This document shows, piece by piece, positions 1 to 7,095 of a stretch of 64,000 nucleotides of DNA. The notes beneath the pieces are model-generated. The model worked only from the letters and a program-made list of their open reading frames with translations, had not been told where the DNA came from and did no database searches. A program made the translations under genes and the position numbers. How positions within the stretch are numbered: position 1 is the stretch's first letter; each line of letters begins with the position of its first letter. This stretch comes from Winogradskyella helgolandensis (lineage in GTDB: Bacteria; Bacteroidota; Bacteroidia; Flavobacteriales; Flavobacteriaceae), in the NCBI RefSeq assembly GCF_013404085.1, contig NZ_JABFHO010000001.1, positions 992,001 through 1,056,000 on the forward strand. Reading direction: 5' to 3'.

Positions 1-377
1 GCATCGGGTTGTTTTTGAATAAAAGTTAACAATAACATCCCAAAACCAAAAAATAATGATAAAATTAAGCCTAAAGCCGTATCAGATTTTAAATGGGTTT
101 TGGTGACGATTCCTCTAATCCAAAAGGTACCTATTAAGCCACTAATTAAAGCTCCAATTAGTAACGTGTTGCTGTCTTTTGAACCTGTAATTAAAAAGGC
201 AATGGCAATACCTGGTAAAGCCGCATGCGAAATAGCATCACCCAATAAACTCTGTTTTCTGAGTACCGCAAAACTTCCTAACATGCCTGTTACAGCACCT
301 AAAATTGCGGTTCCGAGTGTGATGGTTCGTAAGGTGTAGTCTGTGAAGACTAGTTTTATGTATTCTGTTATGTCCAC
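1..377 (-). CDS. Metal (Zn/Mn-type) ABC transporter permease, truncated by window edge
   Basis: This is the N-terminal part (about 125 residues) of an inner-membrane permease of the ZnuB/MntB/TroC family; the rest lies beyond base 1. Translation from a GTG at 377 gives hydrophobic segments and the family stretch LRKQSLLGDAISHAALPG, which is highly typical of these metal permeases. An ATT start just upstream in frame is also possible. It lies downstream of the matching ATPase and binding-protein genes, but a VOC-family gene separates it from the ATPase gene. It should form the membrane channel that takes metal from the binding lipoprotein at 1789-2700. The metal (Zn, Mn or Fe) cannot be decided from sequence alone. 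Confidence 0.85.
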   Translation of the reverse strand, partial: MDITEYIKLVFTDYTLRTITLGTAILGAVTGMLGSFAVLRKQSLLGDAISHAALPGIAIAFLITGSKDSNTLLIGALISGLIGTFWIRGIVTKTHLKSDTALGLILSLFFGFGMLLLTFIQKQPD

Positions 378-378
378 A

Positions 379-398
379 ATTCCTGCGAAAGCAGGAAT
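379..398. repeat. Perfect hairpin palindrome, 8-bp arms and GAAA loop
   Basis: ATTCCTGC and its exact complement flank a GAAA tetraloop immediately upstream of the permease start. A near-identical copy occurs at 1768-1787 in the same operon, so this looks like a dispersed REP-like element rather than a simple terminator, as no T-run follows on the gene strand. Confidence 0.6.
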
Positions 399-436
399 CT
401 CATCCTACTTTGTAATATTTTTTTCGTTTAGTTTGT

Positions 437-469
437 AGACCTCAAAGGTTTCTATAACTAGTGAGGTCT
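437..469. repeat. REP-like inverted repeat (AGACCTCA / TGAGGTCT)
   Basis: Eight-base perfect arms at 437-444 and 462-469 lie between the permease and the VOC gene. A related palindrome with AGACCTA/TAGGTCT ends occurs at 7057-7094. Such AGACCT-ended palindromes are scattered through many flavobacterial genomes (general knowledge; copy number here not checked). Confidence 0.55.
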
Positions 470-478
470 GTATATGTT

Positions 479-871
479 TTAATTTTTAATTGGTGTGCAA
501 ATTTCAATAAGAAACCCATTAATATCTCTTAAATATCCAACTTTTTGTCCCCAAGGTTTTTCAATTATAGGTTCATATTCTATTGCTCCAGCTTTTATTG
601 CTTCATTAAAATCATTTTCAATGTTTTCAGTTGTAAAAGCCATTTCAACTCCATTAGGCTTTTTATTTATAGAAAGTTGTTTAAAACTTTTTTTAAAGTT
701 TGAATTCCCTAAAGAATTAGATGCAAAAGCGATTGTGGTTTCTCCGGAAATTAGCTCGCCATAATCATGCTCTGGTGTGATGAATTTTTTTTGAAACCCA
801 AAAGCATTTTCATAGAATGAAATTGTCTTTTCAACATCTTCGACGTATAAAATAGTGTATGCGTATTTCAT
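479..871 (-). CDS. VOC-family (glyoxalase/bleomycin-resistance-like) protein
   Basis: This 130-residue protein has the vicinal-oxygen-chelate pattern. It opens with YTILYVEDVEKTISFYENAFGF and ends with GYLRDINGFLIEICTP, whose Glu is in the usual metal-ligand position of the second beta-alpha-beta module. Members are small metal-dependent isomerases, dioxygenases or resistance proteins, and the substrate cannot be told. It lies between the ABC ATPase and the permease of the metal-transport operon and reads in the same direction, so it is probably cotranscribed. No signal peptide is seen, so it should be cytoplasmic. Confidence 0.8.
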   Translation of the reverse strand: MKYAYTILYVEDVEKTISFYENAFGFQKKFITPEHDYGELISGETTIAFASNSLGNSNFKKSFKQLSINKKPNGVEMAFTTENIENDFNEAIKAGAIEYEPIIEKPWGQKVGYLRDINGFLIEICTPIKN

Positions 872-943
872 ATTTTTCTTGCTTTCTTATTTCTCATTAG
901 AGTAAGCACTGCCAACTGCTAACTGTTAACTGCCAATTATTTC

Positions 944-1741
944 CTACTCCTGTATACTCACTTTATAATTAATACCATAAGTCTTTGTCAGATTATCATC
1001 ATTAAAAATATCTTTTACTGGTCCTGTGGCAATTTTTTTCACGTTTAAAAATGTTACCCAATCAAAATATTCGGGTACGGTTTGTAAATCGTGATGGACT
1101 ACAATAACTGTTTTTCCTGCTTTTCGTAATTCTTTTAATATGTTTATAATTGCTATTTCAGTAGTAGCATCGACTCCTTGAAACGGTTCATCCATAAAAT
1201 AGATAGATGCGTTTTGAACTAAGGCTCTGGCCAAGAAAATACGCTGTTGTTGGCCACCTGAAAGTTGACTAATTTGTCGACCCTTAAACGCTAGCATGCC
1301 TACTTTTTCTAAAGCTTCTAGTGACGCTTTTTTCTCTTTTTGTCCAGGACGTTTAATCCAACCCAAACTGCCATAGGTTCCCATCATTACAACATCTAAG
1401 GCTGTGGTAGGGAAATCCCAATCTACGCTACCTTTTTGTGGAACGTATGCGACGAGTTGTCTTTGTTTTTCGTAAGGTTTATCATAAATAGAAACACTAC
1501 CAGCAATAGGCTTTAAGATGCCTAGAATAGATTTTATAAGTGTCGATTTTCCTGCTCCATTGGGTCCAACAATAGCCATTAAAACGCCTTCCGGAATTTC
1601 TAAATCGATATCCCAAAGTACAGGTTTGTAGTTGTAGGCAACGGTAAGGTCGTCTACTTTTACGGCTATGACTCTTGCGGAAGTAGGAGTCTTGTCACTA
1701 GGACTGCTATCTTTTATATTTTCGTTTGACTCGTTTTTCAT
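944..1741 (-). CDS. Metal ABC transporter ATP-binding protein
   Basis: This 265-residue ATPase energises the Zn/Mn-type uptake system of this operon. Walker A is GPNGAGKST at residues 59-67, the ABC signature LSGGQQQR at 160-167, Walker B IYFMDEP at 180-186, and the switch His lies in VVHHD. The first 22 residues are a polar Ser-rich extension not usual in the family, so translation may start further in. It follows the binding-protein gene after 47 bases that hold a hairpin repeat. Family and role are clear; the metal specificity is inferred only as Zn, Mn or Fe. Confidence 0.93.
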   Translation of the reverse strand: MKNESNENIKDSSPSDKTPTSARVIAVKVDDLTVAYNYKPVLWDIDLEIPEGVLMAIVGPNGAGKSTLIKSILGILKPIAGSVSIYDKPYEKQRQLVAYVPQKGSVDWDFPTTALDVVMMGTYGSLGWIKRPGQKEKKASLEALEKVGMLAFKGRQISQLSGGQQQRIFLARALVQNASIYFMDEPFQGVDATTEIAIINILKELRKAGKTVIVVHHDLQTVPEYFDWVTFLNVKKIATGPVKDIFNDDNLTKTYGINYKVSIQE

Positions 1742-1767
1742 TTTAGAATTGAACTAAGTTTCATGAG

Positions 1768-1787
1768 ATTTCTGCTTTCGCAGGAAT
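1768..1787. repeat. Second copy of the ATTCCTGC hairpin
   Basis: Eight-base arms with one mismatch flank a TTTC loop. It is the same element as at 379-398, in inverse orientation, and lies between the binding-protein and ATPase genes of one operon. Confidence 0.5.
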
Positions 1788-1788
1788 T

Positions 1789-2700
1789 TTATTTCAAAGC
1801 ATTCACTATAGTATTCACATTATACTCAAACATACCAATATAAGTACCTTCTACGGTTCCTGCACTTCCTAAAGCATCAGAATACAACGTGCCACCAATT
1901 TTTACATCGTGGCCTTTAGATTTTACCGAGGCTTGTAAGGCTTCAATAGTTCGTTTTGGAACAGAACTTTCTACAAATATGGCTTTGATTTGTTTTTCGA
2001 TAATAAATGTAGCTAATTTTTGAACATCTTGTACACCTGCTTCAGTGGCTGTAGATATGCCTTGTAAACCAACGACTTCAAATCCGTAAGCTTTTCCGAA
2101 ATAATTAAAGGCATCATGAGCTGTAACGAGTACTCTTTTTTCTTTGGGAAGGGTTTCAATAGTTTGTTTTACTTTATTTTGAAGCGCTTCTAATTTAGCA
2201 AGGTACACTGATTTATTGGCTTCAAACTTTTCGGCATTTTCAGGATTCTTTTCTGATAGAATAGTGGCTGCTTTTTCTGCAAATTGTTTGAAATAATTAA
2301 TATCGAACCATACGTGTGGGTCGAAATTGGATGCAAAATATTCAGAACCAATTAGTGTTTTTTTGTCTAAAGCATCTGCTAATGCGATTGGAGTTTTGGT
2401 GTTGCTTCCCATTTTCTCAAAAACTTCAACCAATTTTCCTTCAAGATGCAAGCCGTTATAAAAAATAATATCTGCATTAACGAGTTTATTAACATCTCCT
2501 TCGCTTGCTTTGTAGAGGTGTGGATCTACGCCACTTCCCATTAAACCTTGAACATTTACCATATCGCCACCAATATTCTGGACTAAATCGGTGATCATAG
2601 TTGTTGTGGTTACGATATTTAGTTTTCCGTTATCTTGAGATTCATCTTTACAAGCTATGAAAGTGAGTGTGATAGCTAATAAGAAAATTATTTTTTTCAT
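1789..2700 (-). CDS. Metal ABC transporter substrate-binding lipoprotein (TroA/ZnuA family)
   Basis: This 303-residue protein begins with a lipoprotein signal peptide ending in the lipobox FIAC, so it should be anchored on the periplasmic side. The TroA/ZnuA family pattern is clear. GSGVDPHLY supplies the first His, DPHVWFD the second, TAHDAFNYFGKAYGF the third, and a C-terminal GGTLYSDALG block supplies the conserved Asp. The long His-rich loop of many ZnuA proteins is missing, which leans towards Mn/Fe or low-capacity Zn binding (inference). The gene follows the TonB receptor and precedes the ATPase, so a complete outer-to-inner-membrane metal uptake route is encoded here. Confidence 0.93.
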   Translation of the reverse strand: MKKIIFLLAITLTFIACKDESQDNGKLNIVTTTTMITDLVQNIGGDMVNVQGLMGSGVDPHLYKASEGDVNKLVNADIIFYNGLHLEGKLVEVFEKMGSNTKTPIALADALDKKTLIGSEYFASNFDPHVWFDINYFKQFAEKAATILSEKNPENAEKFEANKSVYLAKLEALQNKVKQTIETLPKEKRVLVTAHDAFNYFGKAYGFEVVGLQGISTATEAGVQDVQKLATFIIEKQIKAIFVESSVPKRTIEALQASVKSKGHDVKIGGTLYSDALGSAGTVEGTYIGMFEYNVNTIVNALK

Positions 2701-2740
2701 ATATCTAAATATTTATTACGAAAGTACTAAAAATCAATGA

Positions 2741-4993
2741 TTAATTTAAATTATATCTTAAACCAAAGAACAGTCGTATACCTTGATTAGGCCCATAAAC
2801 ATAAGCTGGGTCAAAAGTTAGAGCGTAAGGATTATCTGCTGTAGCAATAACATCTCCATTCCCATCAAATTGTACGTTTTCATCAAAAGGGTCATCTGCC
2901 CTCGCGATTATAAAGGGATTTCCTTTGTTTGGTGTCCAGTTGAGTAAGTTTTTTACTCCACCATAGATCTCTAAGTTATTGAAACCATCATAGGTCGCTT
3001 GTATATTTTGAACACTCCAGGTTGGCGAATATTCTTCTCTTGGATCTAAGTCGCCAAGTAAAGGCAAGCGCATTGGACCATAAAGATTACCCGTATAATC
3101 GAAAATAAGGTTAGTGGCATAATTTTTATACGATAATGACCAAACACCAGAGTATTCCTCTGTTAATATTTGTTTGGTGCGTTCACCATTTTCAGTTTGA
3201 GCAACATCTTGAAAAGTAGCACCAACTGAAGCACTAATACCACTTCCAAAAACCGCATCTATATTAAAACTTAAACCTTTAGATTCAGAGTAGCCATCAA
3301 GATTGTCATAGATAATTTGATTAGGGTTGGTATCGTAATCTGGTATAATGGCATTGGTAAAGTAGGTGTACCAAACTGAGGTATCAAAGGTGAAATACAT
3401 GCCATTGTTGAGGTAGAGTTTTTTGAGGTAGTTTAAATTAACGTTGTAAGATTCTTCGGGTTGTAACTCGGATTGAATTATAACATCTCGTGCTCCTGTA
3501 AGTGCAGCATGTTCTTCAGTGAATAAGTTGACGACTCTAAACCCTGTACCAGCATTCAATCTAATAATATCAGTGTCGGTTGGTTTGTATCTGTAGGCTA
3601 ATCGTGGTGTCAAAATGCTTCCGTGCCTGCTATCATAATCGTAACGTAAACCTAAAAGTAAACTTTGTTTTTCAGTAAAGTCAATTTCATCTTGTATAAA
3701 AAGTGAAGGTATTGTGACCTCGTCTGCAGTTATGGTTGCTGTAGTATTATCGTTGTAATGATTGTAGCGTAGTGCTGTTCCGAATAATAAATCGTGTTTA
3801 TAAATGGTCTTATCCCAAATTAATTGTCCAAATCCAATGCGTTGTTGTGCTAAATACGGTGTGTTTCCATACACTGAGTTCTGGTCGTGATCAGAATATG
3901 AAAACTGTAGATTTACTTTTTTAGTCATTGGTAATTGGTAGTCACCTAAAATTTCGAAACGTGAGGTGTAAATGCTTTCTCCATAAATTTCGTCACCTCC
4001 TCTATAGCTCGAATTCCATTGCATTTCTCCGCCCCAACGGTCTTCATAAAAATAACGACCAGCTAAAGACAGCTTACGATTGTTAGTCCGCTTAAAATCC
4101 CATTTTTGAAATATAGATATGCGGTCTTGAAGCGTAACATCTGTAAAATTATCATTGTTGTTATCTATAGGATTGTCGTATTTAAAATAATTTGTACCAA
4201 CCAATACATTGGCTTTTTCTCCAACTTTAGCCTTAAAACCTAGGTCTAAGTTTGTTTCTCCCCAACCTGTTACAAAAGCATCAGCGAAAAAACGAGGCGA
4301 ATTTTCTGGTAATTTTGTAATAACATTTATAAGTCCACCAACAGCTTCACTTCCGTATAATGAGGATGCAGGTCCTTTTACAACTTCAATTTGTTCGATA
4401 AGCGAATTAGGAATGCCAGAAAGTCCATAAACAGTAGATAGGCCACTAACAATTGGCATACCATCGATTAAAACCAAAGTGTAAGGTCCTTCTAGTCCGT
4501 TAATATGAATGTCTCCAGTATTACAAACACTACAATTTAATTGTGGTCTTACTCCATTGACATTCTGTAGCGCTTCAAAAATATTTGGAGTTGGGTTTTT
4601 CTTTAAAAATGTTGGAGTATAAACTTCAACAGGCACAGGGCTTTCTAATCGTGATACGGGTTTTAAAGTTCCCGTAATTATAACTTCATCTAGACTTTCA
4701 TTATAGTTTAAATTAAAATTTAGGCTAACATCGGCATTTGTGATTTGAACTTTCTTTTTTTGTGTGGTATAGCCAGCAAAAGAGGCAGCAATAGAATAGG
4801 TTCCTGGCTCTAAGTTTTTGATGGTATAAACCCCATTTTCGTTTGTTGTTGATCCTTTGATCGTTGTTTCTACATAGATGTTTGCATAGGGCAACACTTC
4901 ACCTTCTGCAGTTACTACACCGTTTATTTTATAAGTGTTTTGTGCGTTTAACATTGAAAAGGAAGCGAGGGTAAAAAGTATTATTAGTCTCAT
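2741..4993 (-). CDS. TonB-dependent receptor (metal-uptake operon)
   Basis: This 750-residue outer-membrane receptor has a signal peptide, a carboxypeptidase-regulatory-like beta domain at about 20-95 and a plug domain containing NVNGVRPQLNCSVCNTGDIHINGLEG and VVKGPASSLYGSEAVGGLINV. A 22-strand-type barrel follows and ends in FGLRYNLN. Two plug cysteines (CSVC) are unusual and could touch a metal. It is the first gene of the operon with the TroA-type lipoprotein, ATPase and permease, so it probably imports a metal or metal chelate across the outer membrane. Its promoter is back-to-back with that of the DtxR-like regulator, across the palindrome at 5022-5047. Confidence 0.92.
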   Translation of the reverse strand: MRLIILFTLASFSMLNAQNTYKINGVVTAEGEVLPYANIYVETTIKGSTTNENGVYTIKNLEPGTYSIAASFAGYTTQKKKVQITNADVSLNFNLNYNESLDEVIITGTLKPVSRLESPVPVEVYTPTFLKKNPTPNIFEALQNVNGVRPQLNCSVCNTGDIHINGLEGPYTLVLIDGMPIVSGLSTVYGLSGIPNSLIEQIEVVKGPASSLYGSEAVGGLINVITKLPENSPRFFADAFVTGWGETNLDLGFKAKVGEKANVLVGTNYFKYDNPIDNNNDNFTDVTLQDRISIFQKWDFKRTNNRKLSLAGRYFYEDRWGGEMQWNSSYRGGDEIYGESIYTSRFEILGDYQLPMTKKVNLQFSYSDHDQNSVYGNTPYLAQQRIGFGQLIWDKTIYKHDLLFGTALRYNHYNDNTTATITADEVTIPSLFIQDEIDFTEKQSLLLGLRYDYDSRHGSILTPRLAYRYKPTDTDIIRLNAGTGFRVVNLFTEEHAALTGARDVIIQSELQPEESYNVNLNYLKKLYLNNGMYFTFDTSVWYTYFTNAIIPDYDTNPNQIIYDNLDGYSESKGLSFNIDAVFGSGISASVGATFQDVAQTENGERTKQILTEEYSGVWSLSYKNYATNLIFDYTGNLYGPMRLPLLGDLDPREEYSPTWSVQNIQATYDGFNNLEIYGGVKNLLNWTPNKGNPFIIARADDPFDENVQFDGNGDVIATADNPYALTFDPAYVYGPNQGIRLFFGLRYNLN

Positions 4994-5010
4994 CTTTATT
5001 ATTTTTTAAG

Positions 5011-5018
5011 CAAATATA
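5011..5018 (-). promoter_or_regulatory. -7 box for the TonB-receptor operon
   Basis: Read on the minus strand this is TATATTTG, a match to the Bacteroidota TAnnTTTG box. It lies 18 bases upstream of the receptor start codon and next to the regulator palindrome. Confidence 0.55.
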
Positions 5019-5021
5019 AAT

Positions 5022-5047
5022 ATATTTTTAGATAAGTCTAAAAATAT
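5022..5047. promoter_or_regulatory. Palindromic operator, probably for the DtxR/MntR-type regulator
   Basis: The arms TTTTTAGA and TCTAAAAA flank TAAG, and pairing extends outward to give a 26-bp palindrome. It lies between the divergent -7 boxes at 5011-5018 (minus) and 5068-5075 (plus), where a bound repressor would block both promoters. The TTAGA/TCTAA half-sites resemble DtxR/MntR boxes. Binding by the adjacent regulator is inferred from position. Confidence 0.7.
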
Positions 5048-5067
5048 TTTAAGAAGTTTATCTTTTC

Positions 5068-5075
5068 TATATTTG
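5068..5075 (+). promoter_or_regulatory. -7 box for the DtxR-like regulator gene
   Basis: TATATTTG matches TAnnTTTG and ends 17 bases before the ATG at 5093. It is the mirror partner of the minus-strand box at 5011-5018. Confidence 0.55.
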
Positions 5076-5092
5076 TTATTCATAAACTAATC

Positions 5093-5749
5093 ATGATTAC
5101 ACTAACAGAAGAAAACTACATTAAAGCCATTTACCATCTAGGTAATAACGGTATCAATTCAGTTAATACTAATGCTATTGCAGAGGCTATGAGCACCAAA
5201 GCCTCTTCTGTTACGGATATGGTTAAAAAATTATCTGAAAAGAATTATGCCGATTATAAAAAATACCAAGGTGTTACGTTAACGGATGATGGTAGGCGTG
5301 TTGCGGTTAATATTATTCGGAAACATCGCCTTTGGGAAGTGTTTTTAGTAGAAAAATTAAATTTTTCTTGGGATGAGGTGCATGAAGTTGCAGAACATTT
5401 AGAGCATATTAAATCGGATAAGCTTATTGACGAACTCGATGCGTTTTTAGAATTCCCTACATACGATCCTCATGGCGATCCAATTCCTGATAAGGAAGGG
5501 AACTTTAAACATATTGAAAAAATTGTTTTAGCTAAAGCCGAGGTCGGATCAACTTACAAATGTGTTGGCGTCGATGATACGTCTTCTCATTTTTTGAAAT
5601 ATTTAGACAGTAACAATATCGGTCTTGGAACCATAATTACCATAAAGCACAAAGAGCCTTTTGATAATTCTATAAAAATAGCTTTAGAAAATTCTGAAAT
5701 TGTAGTCTCTCAAAGTGTAGCCAAAAATCTATATTTGAAGAGGGTTTAA
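5093..5749 (+). CDS. DtxR/MntR-family metal-dependent transcriptional regulator
   Basis: This 218-residue protein has a winged helix at the N-terminus (residues 1-65, with AIAEAMSTKASSVTDMVKKLSEK as recognition helices). The dimer and metal-binding domain follows (HRLWEVFLVEKLNFSWDEVHEVAEHLEHI), and then a C-terminal FeoA/SH3-like domain. The His and Glu residues of HEVAEHLEHI and the later DPHGDPIP motif are the usual metal ligands. It probably senses Mn, Fe or Zn and represses the divergent TonB/ABC operon and itself through the palindrome at 5022-5047. Confidence 0.9.
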   Translation: MITLTEENYIKAIYHLGNNGINSVNTNAIAEAMSTKASSVTDMVKKLSEKNYADYKKYQGVTLTDDGRRVAVNIIRKHRLWEVFLVEKLNFSWDEVHEVAEHLEHIKSDKLIDELDAFLEFPTYDPHGDPIPDKEGNFKHIEKIVLAKAEVGSTYKCVGVDDTSSHFLKYLDSNNIGLGTIITIKHKEPFDNSIKIALENSEIVVSQSVAKNLYLKRV

Positions 5750-5857
5750 TCGTTATAGTATTTGAATATCATTTCAAATGCTAAAATTATCTTAAAATAG
5801 TTACGTGTAATAGTTGGTATACATCTTACACTTTAAGTTTGAATAAAATCTCATAAA

Positions 5858-6667
5858 ATGTCTCCTATGTTTAAGTCTAGTATCATTTGTCTTTTGCTTT
5901 TAACACTTACTACAAGTTGTAAAAATGAAAAGAAAGAACCGGTTGAAGTCGAAACTCCAGAGCCTATAATAGAAAATAAGATTTTAACTCCTGTTGAAAA
6001 AATTGAGGAGGCTTACAATAAAGAGGGGTTTTTGTCTAATGAGGCTATTGAGTTAGACATGGTTATTAGCTTTGGTGGTAAAGAACGCCTTAATGGAAAA
6101 ATGACTTATTTAACGAATTCAACAAAAGGTAAAATCGAATTAAATGATGGTTCATTCATTTACTATGATGGATCTAAAGTGTTTCATTCTGCAGATCTTA
6201 AAAATGAAAAAGCAGCTCGATTTGATGCTTATACTTGGATGTATTTCTTATTGTTTCAAACTAAATTAAGTGATGAAGGCACAATTTGGTCTGATGTAGA
6301 GGCTTTAGAGCTTAATGAGAAAACTTATAATGCACAAACGCTAACCTTCGAAGCAAATACTGGTGATGCACCAGATGATTGGTATGTTGTTTATAGTGAT
6401 CCTGAAACACATATGATGGATTATGTCGCTTATATTGTTACAGTTAATAAATCTACAGAGGCAGCAGAAGCTGATCCGCATGCTATTGGATATTCTAATT
6501 ATAAAATGATAGATGGTGTGCCAATTGCACATAATTGGGAGTTTTATGAATGGTCTAAAGATGGTGGTCTAGGAAAGGTGATTGGTAATGCAACGCTTAA
6601 TAACGTGAAGTTTGTAACTCCAGATGCAAATACATTTTCTATTCCTGTGGATTTTATAGAAAAATAA
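5858..6667 (+). CDS. Lipoprotein of unknown function (DUF6503-like)
   Basis: This 269-residue protein has a lipoprotein signal (LTTSCKNEK) and a Glu/Pro-rich linker, followed by a beta-rich domain from about residue 50 to the end. Motifs such as MVISFGGKERLNGKMTY and PDDWYVVYSDPETH resemble a Bacteroidota family of exported proteins sometimes labelled DUF6503. I make that assignment from memory only. The start could also be the Met at residue 4. It stands alone between the metal regulator and a minus-strand small membrane gene. No enzymatic motif was seen. Confidence 0.75.
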   Translation: MSPMFKSSIICLLLLTLTTSCKNEKKEPVEVETPEPIIENKILTPVEKIEEAYNKEGFLSNEAIELDMVISFGGKERLNGKMTYLTNSTKGKIELNDGSFIYYDGSKVFHSADLKNEKAARFDAYTWMYFLLFQTKLSDEGTIWSDVEALELNEKTYNAQTLTFEANTGDAPDDWYVVYSDPETHMMDYVAYIVTVNKSTEAAEADPHAIGYSNYKMIDGVPIAHNWEFYEWSKDGGLGKVIGNATLNNVKFVTPDANTFSIPVDFIEK

Positions 6668-6680
6668 TAGGCGTAATGCT

Positions 6681-6911
6681 CTATTGATTTCTTCGTTGTA
6701 TAAAGGCTTTTAGTGTAAACAAAAGAATAATTTCTACACTGGCATAGAAAATACCGTGAACTATAGTGAGGTCAAATGCGATGACAAAAGCTATTGCAGA
6801 TATAAAAAGAAATAGACATACAATTATACCGCTAAAAAAGTCTTTTAGAAATGTTGTTTTATTCGATTTATAATCGAAAACAAAGGCGATTAAAATAACG
6901 ATTAATGACAT
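6681..6911 (-). CDS. Small membrane protein of unknown function, downstream of feoB
   Basis: The 76-residue product is almost entirely hydrophobic, with about three membrane segments (MSLIVILIAFVF, FFSGIIVCLFLFISAIAFV, TIVHGIFYASVEIILLF). Its start codon overlaps the last 10 bases of the Cys-rich gene at 6902-7042, which implies translational coupling in the feo operon. I do not recognise the family. Confidence 0.6.
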   Translation of the reverse strand: MSLIVILIAFVFDYKSNKTTFLKDFFSGIIVCLFLFISAIAFVIAFDLTIVHGIFYASVEIILLFTLKAFIQRRNQ

Positions 6912-7042
6912 CCACAGCCGTCATCACCTCCACAAGATTTTGCTGATTTTATTTTGGGTGGCCAAATATATTTTCGTACGAGATAAAGAATGGCCAAACC
7001 TACCGCAGAAAAAGCCAATATGTTTTGAATTATAGTATTCAT
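6902..7042 (-). CDS. FeoB-associated Cys-rich membrane protein (46 aa)
   Basis: The translated product has one membrane helix (IIQNILAFSAVGLAILYLV), a basic segment and a C-terminal metal-ligand cluster, CGGDDGCGCH. This is the layout of the short FeoB-associated Cys-rich membrane proteins that sit beside feoAB in many bacteria. It lies just after feoB, separated from it by a REP-like palindrome, and its end overlaps the next gene. A role in ferrous-iron handling or FeoB complex assembly is inferred from family and context. Confidence 0.8.
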   Translation of the reverse strand: MNTIIQNILAFSAVGLAILYLVRKYIWPPKIKSAKSCGGDDGCGCH

Positions 7043-7056
7043 AAATACAGTATTAA

Positions 7057-7094
7057 AGACCTACGTGGTTTAAAAAAACCTACTTGCTAGGTCT
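7057..7094. repeat. REP-like palindrome between feoB and the Cys-rich gene
   Basis: Arms AGACCTA and TAGGTCT enclose an inner GGTTT/AAACC pair. It is related to the copy at 437-469. It could slow or end transcription after feoB. Confidence 0.55.
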
Positions 7095-7095
7095 A

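Noticed and set aside
100..339. Plus-strand ORF of 79 codons
   Set aside because: It is the antisense shadow of the metal permease, whose minus-strand frame has clear family motifs.
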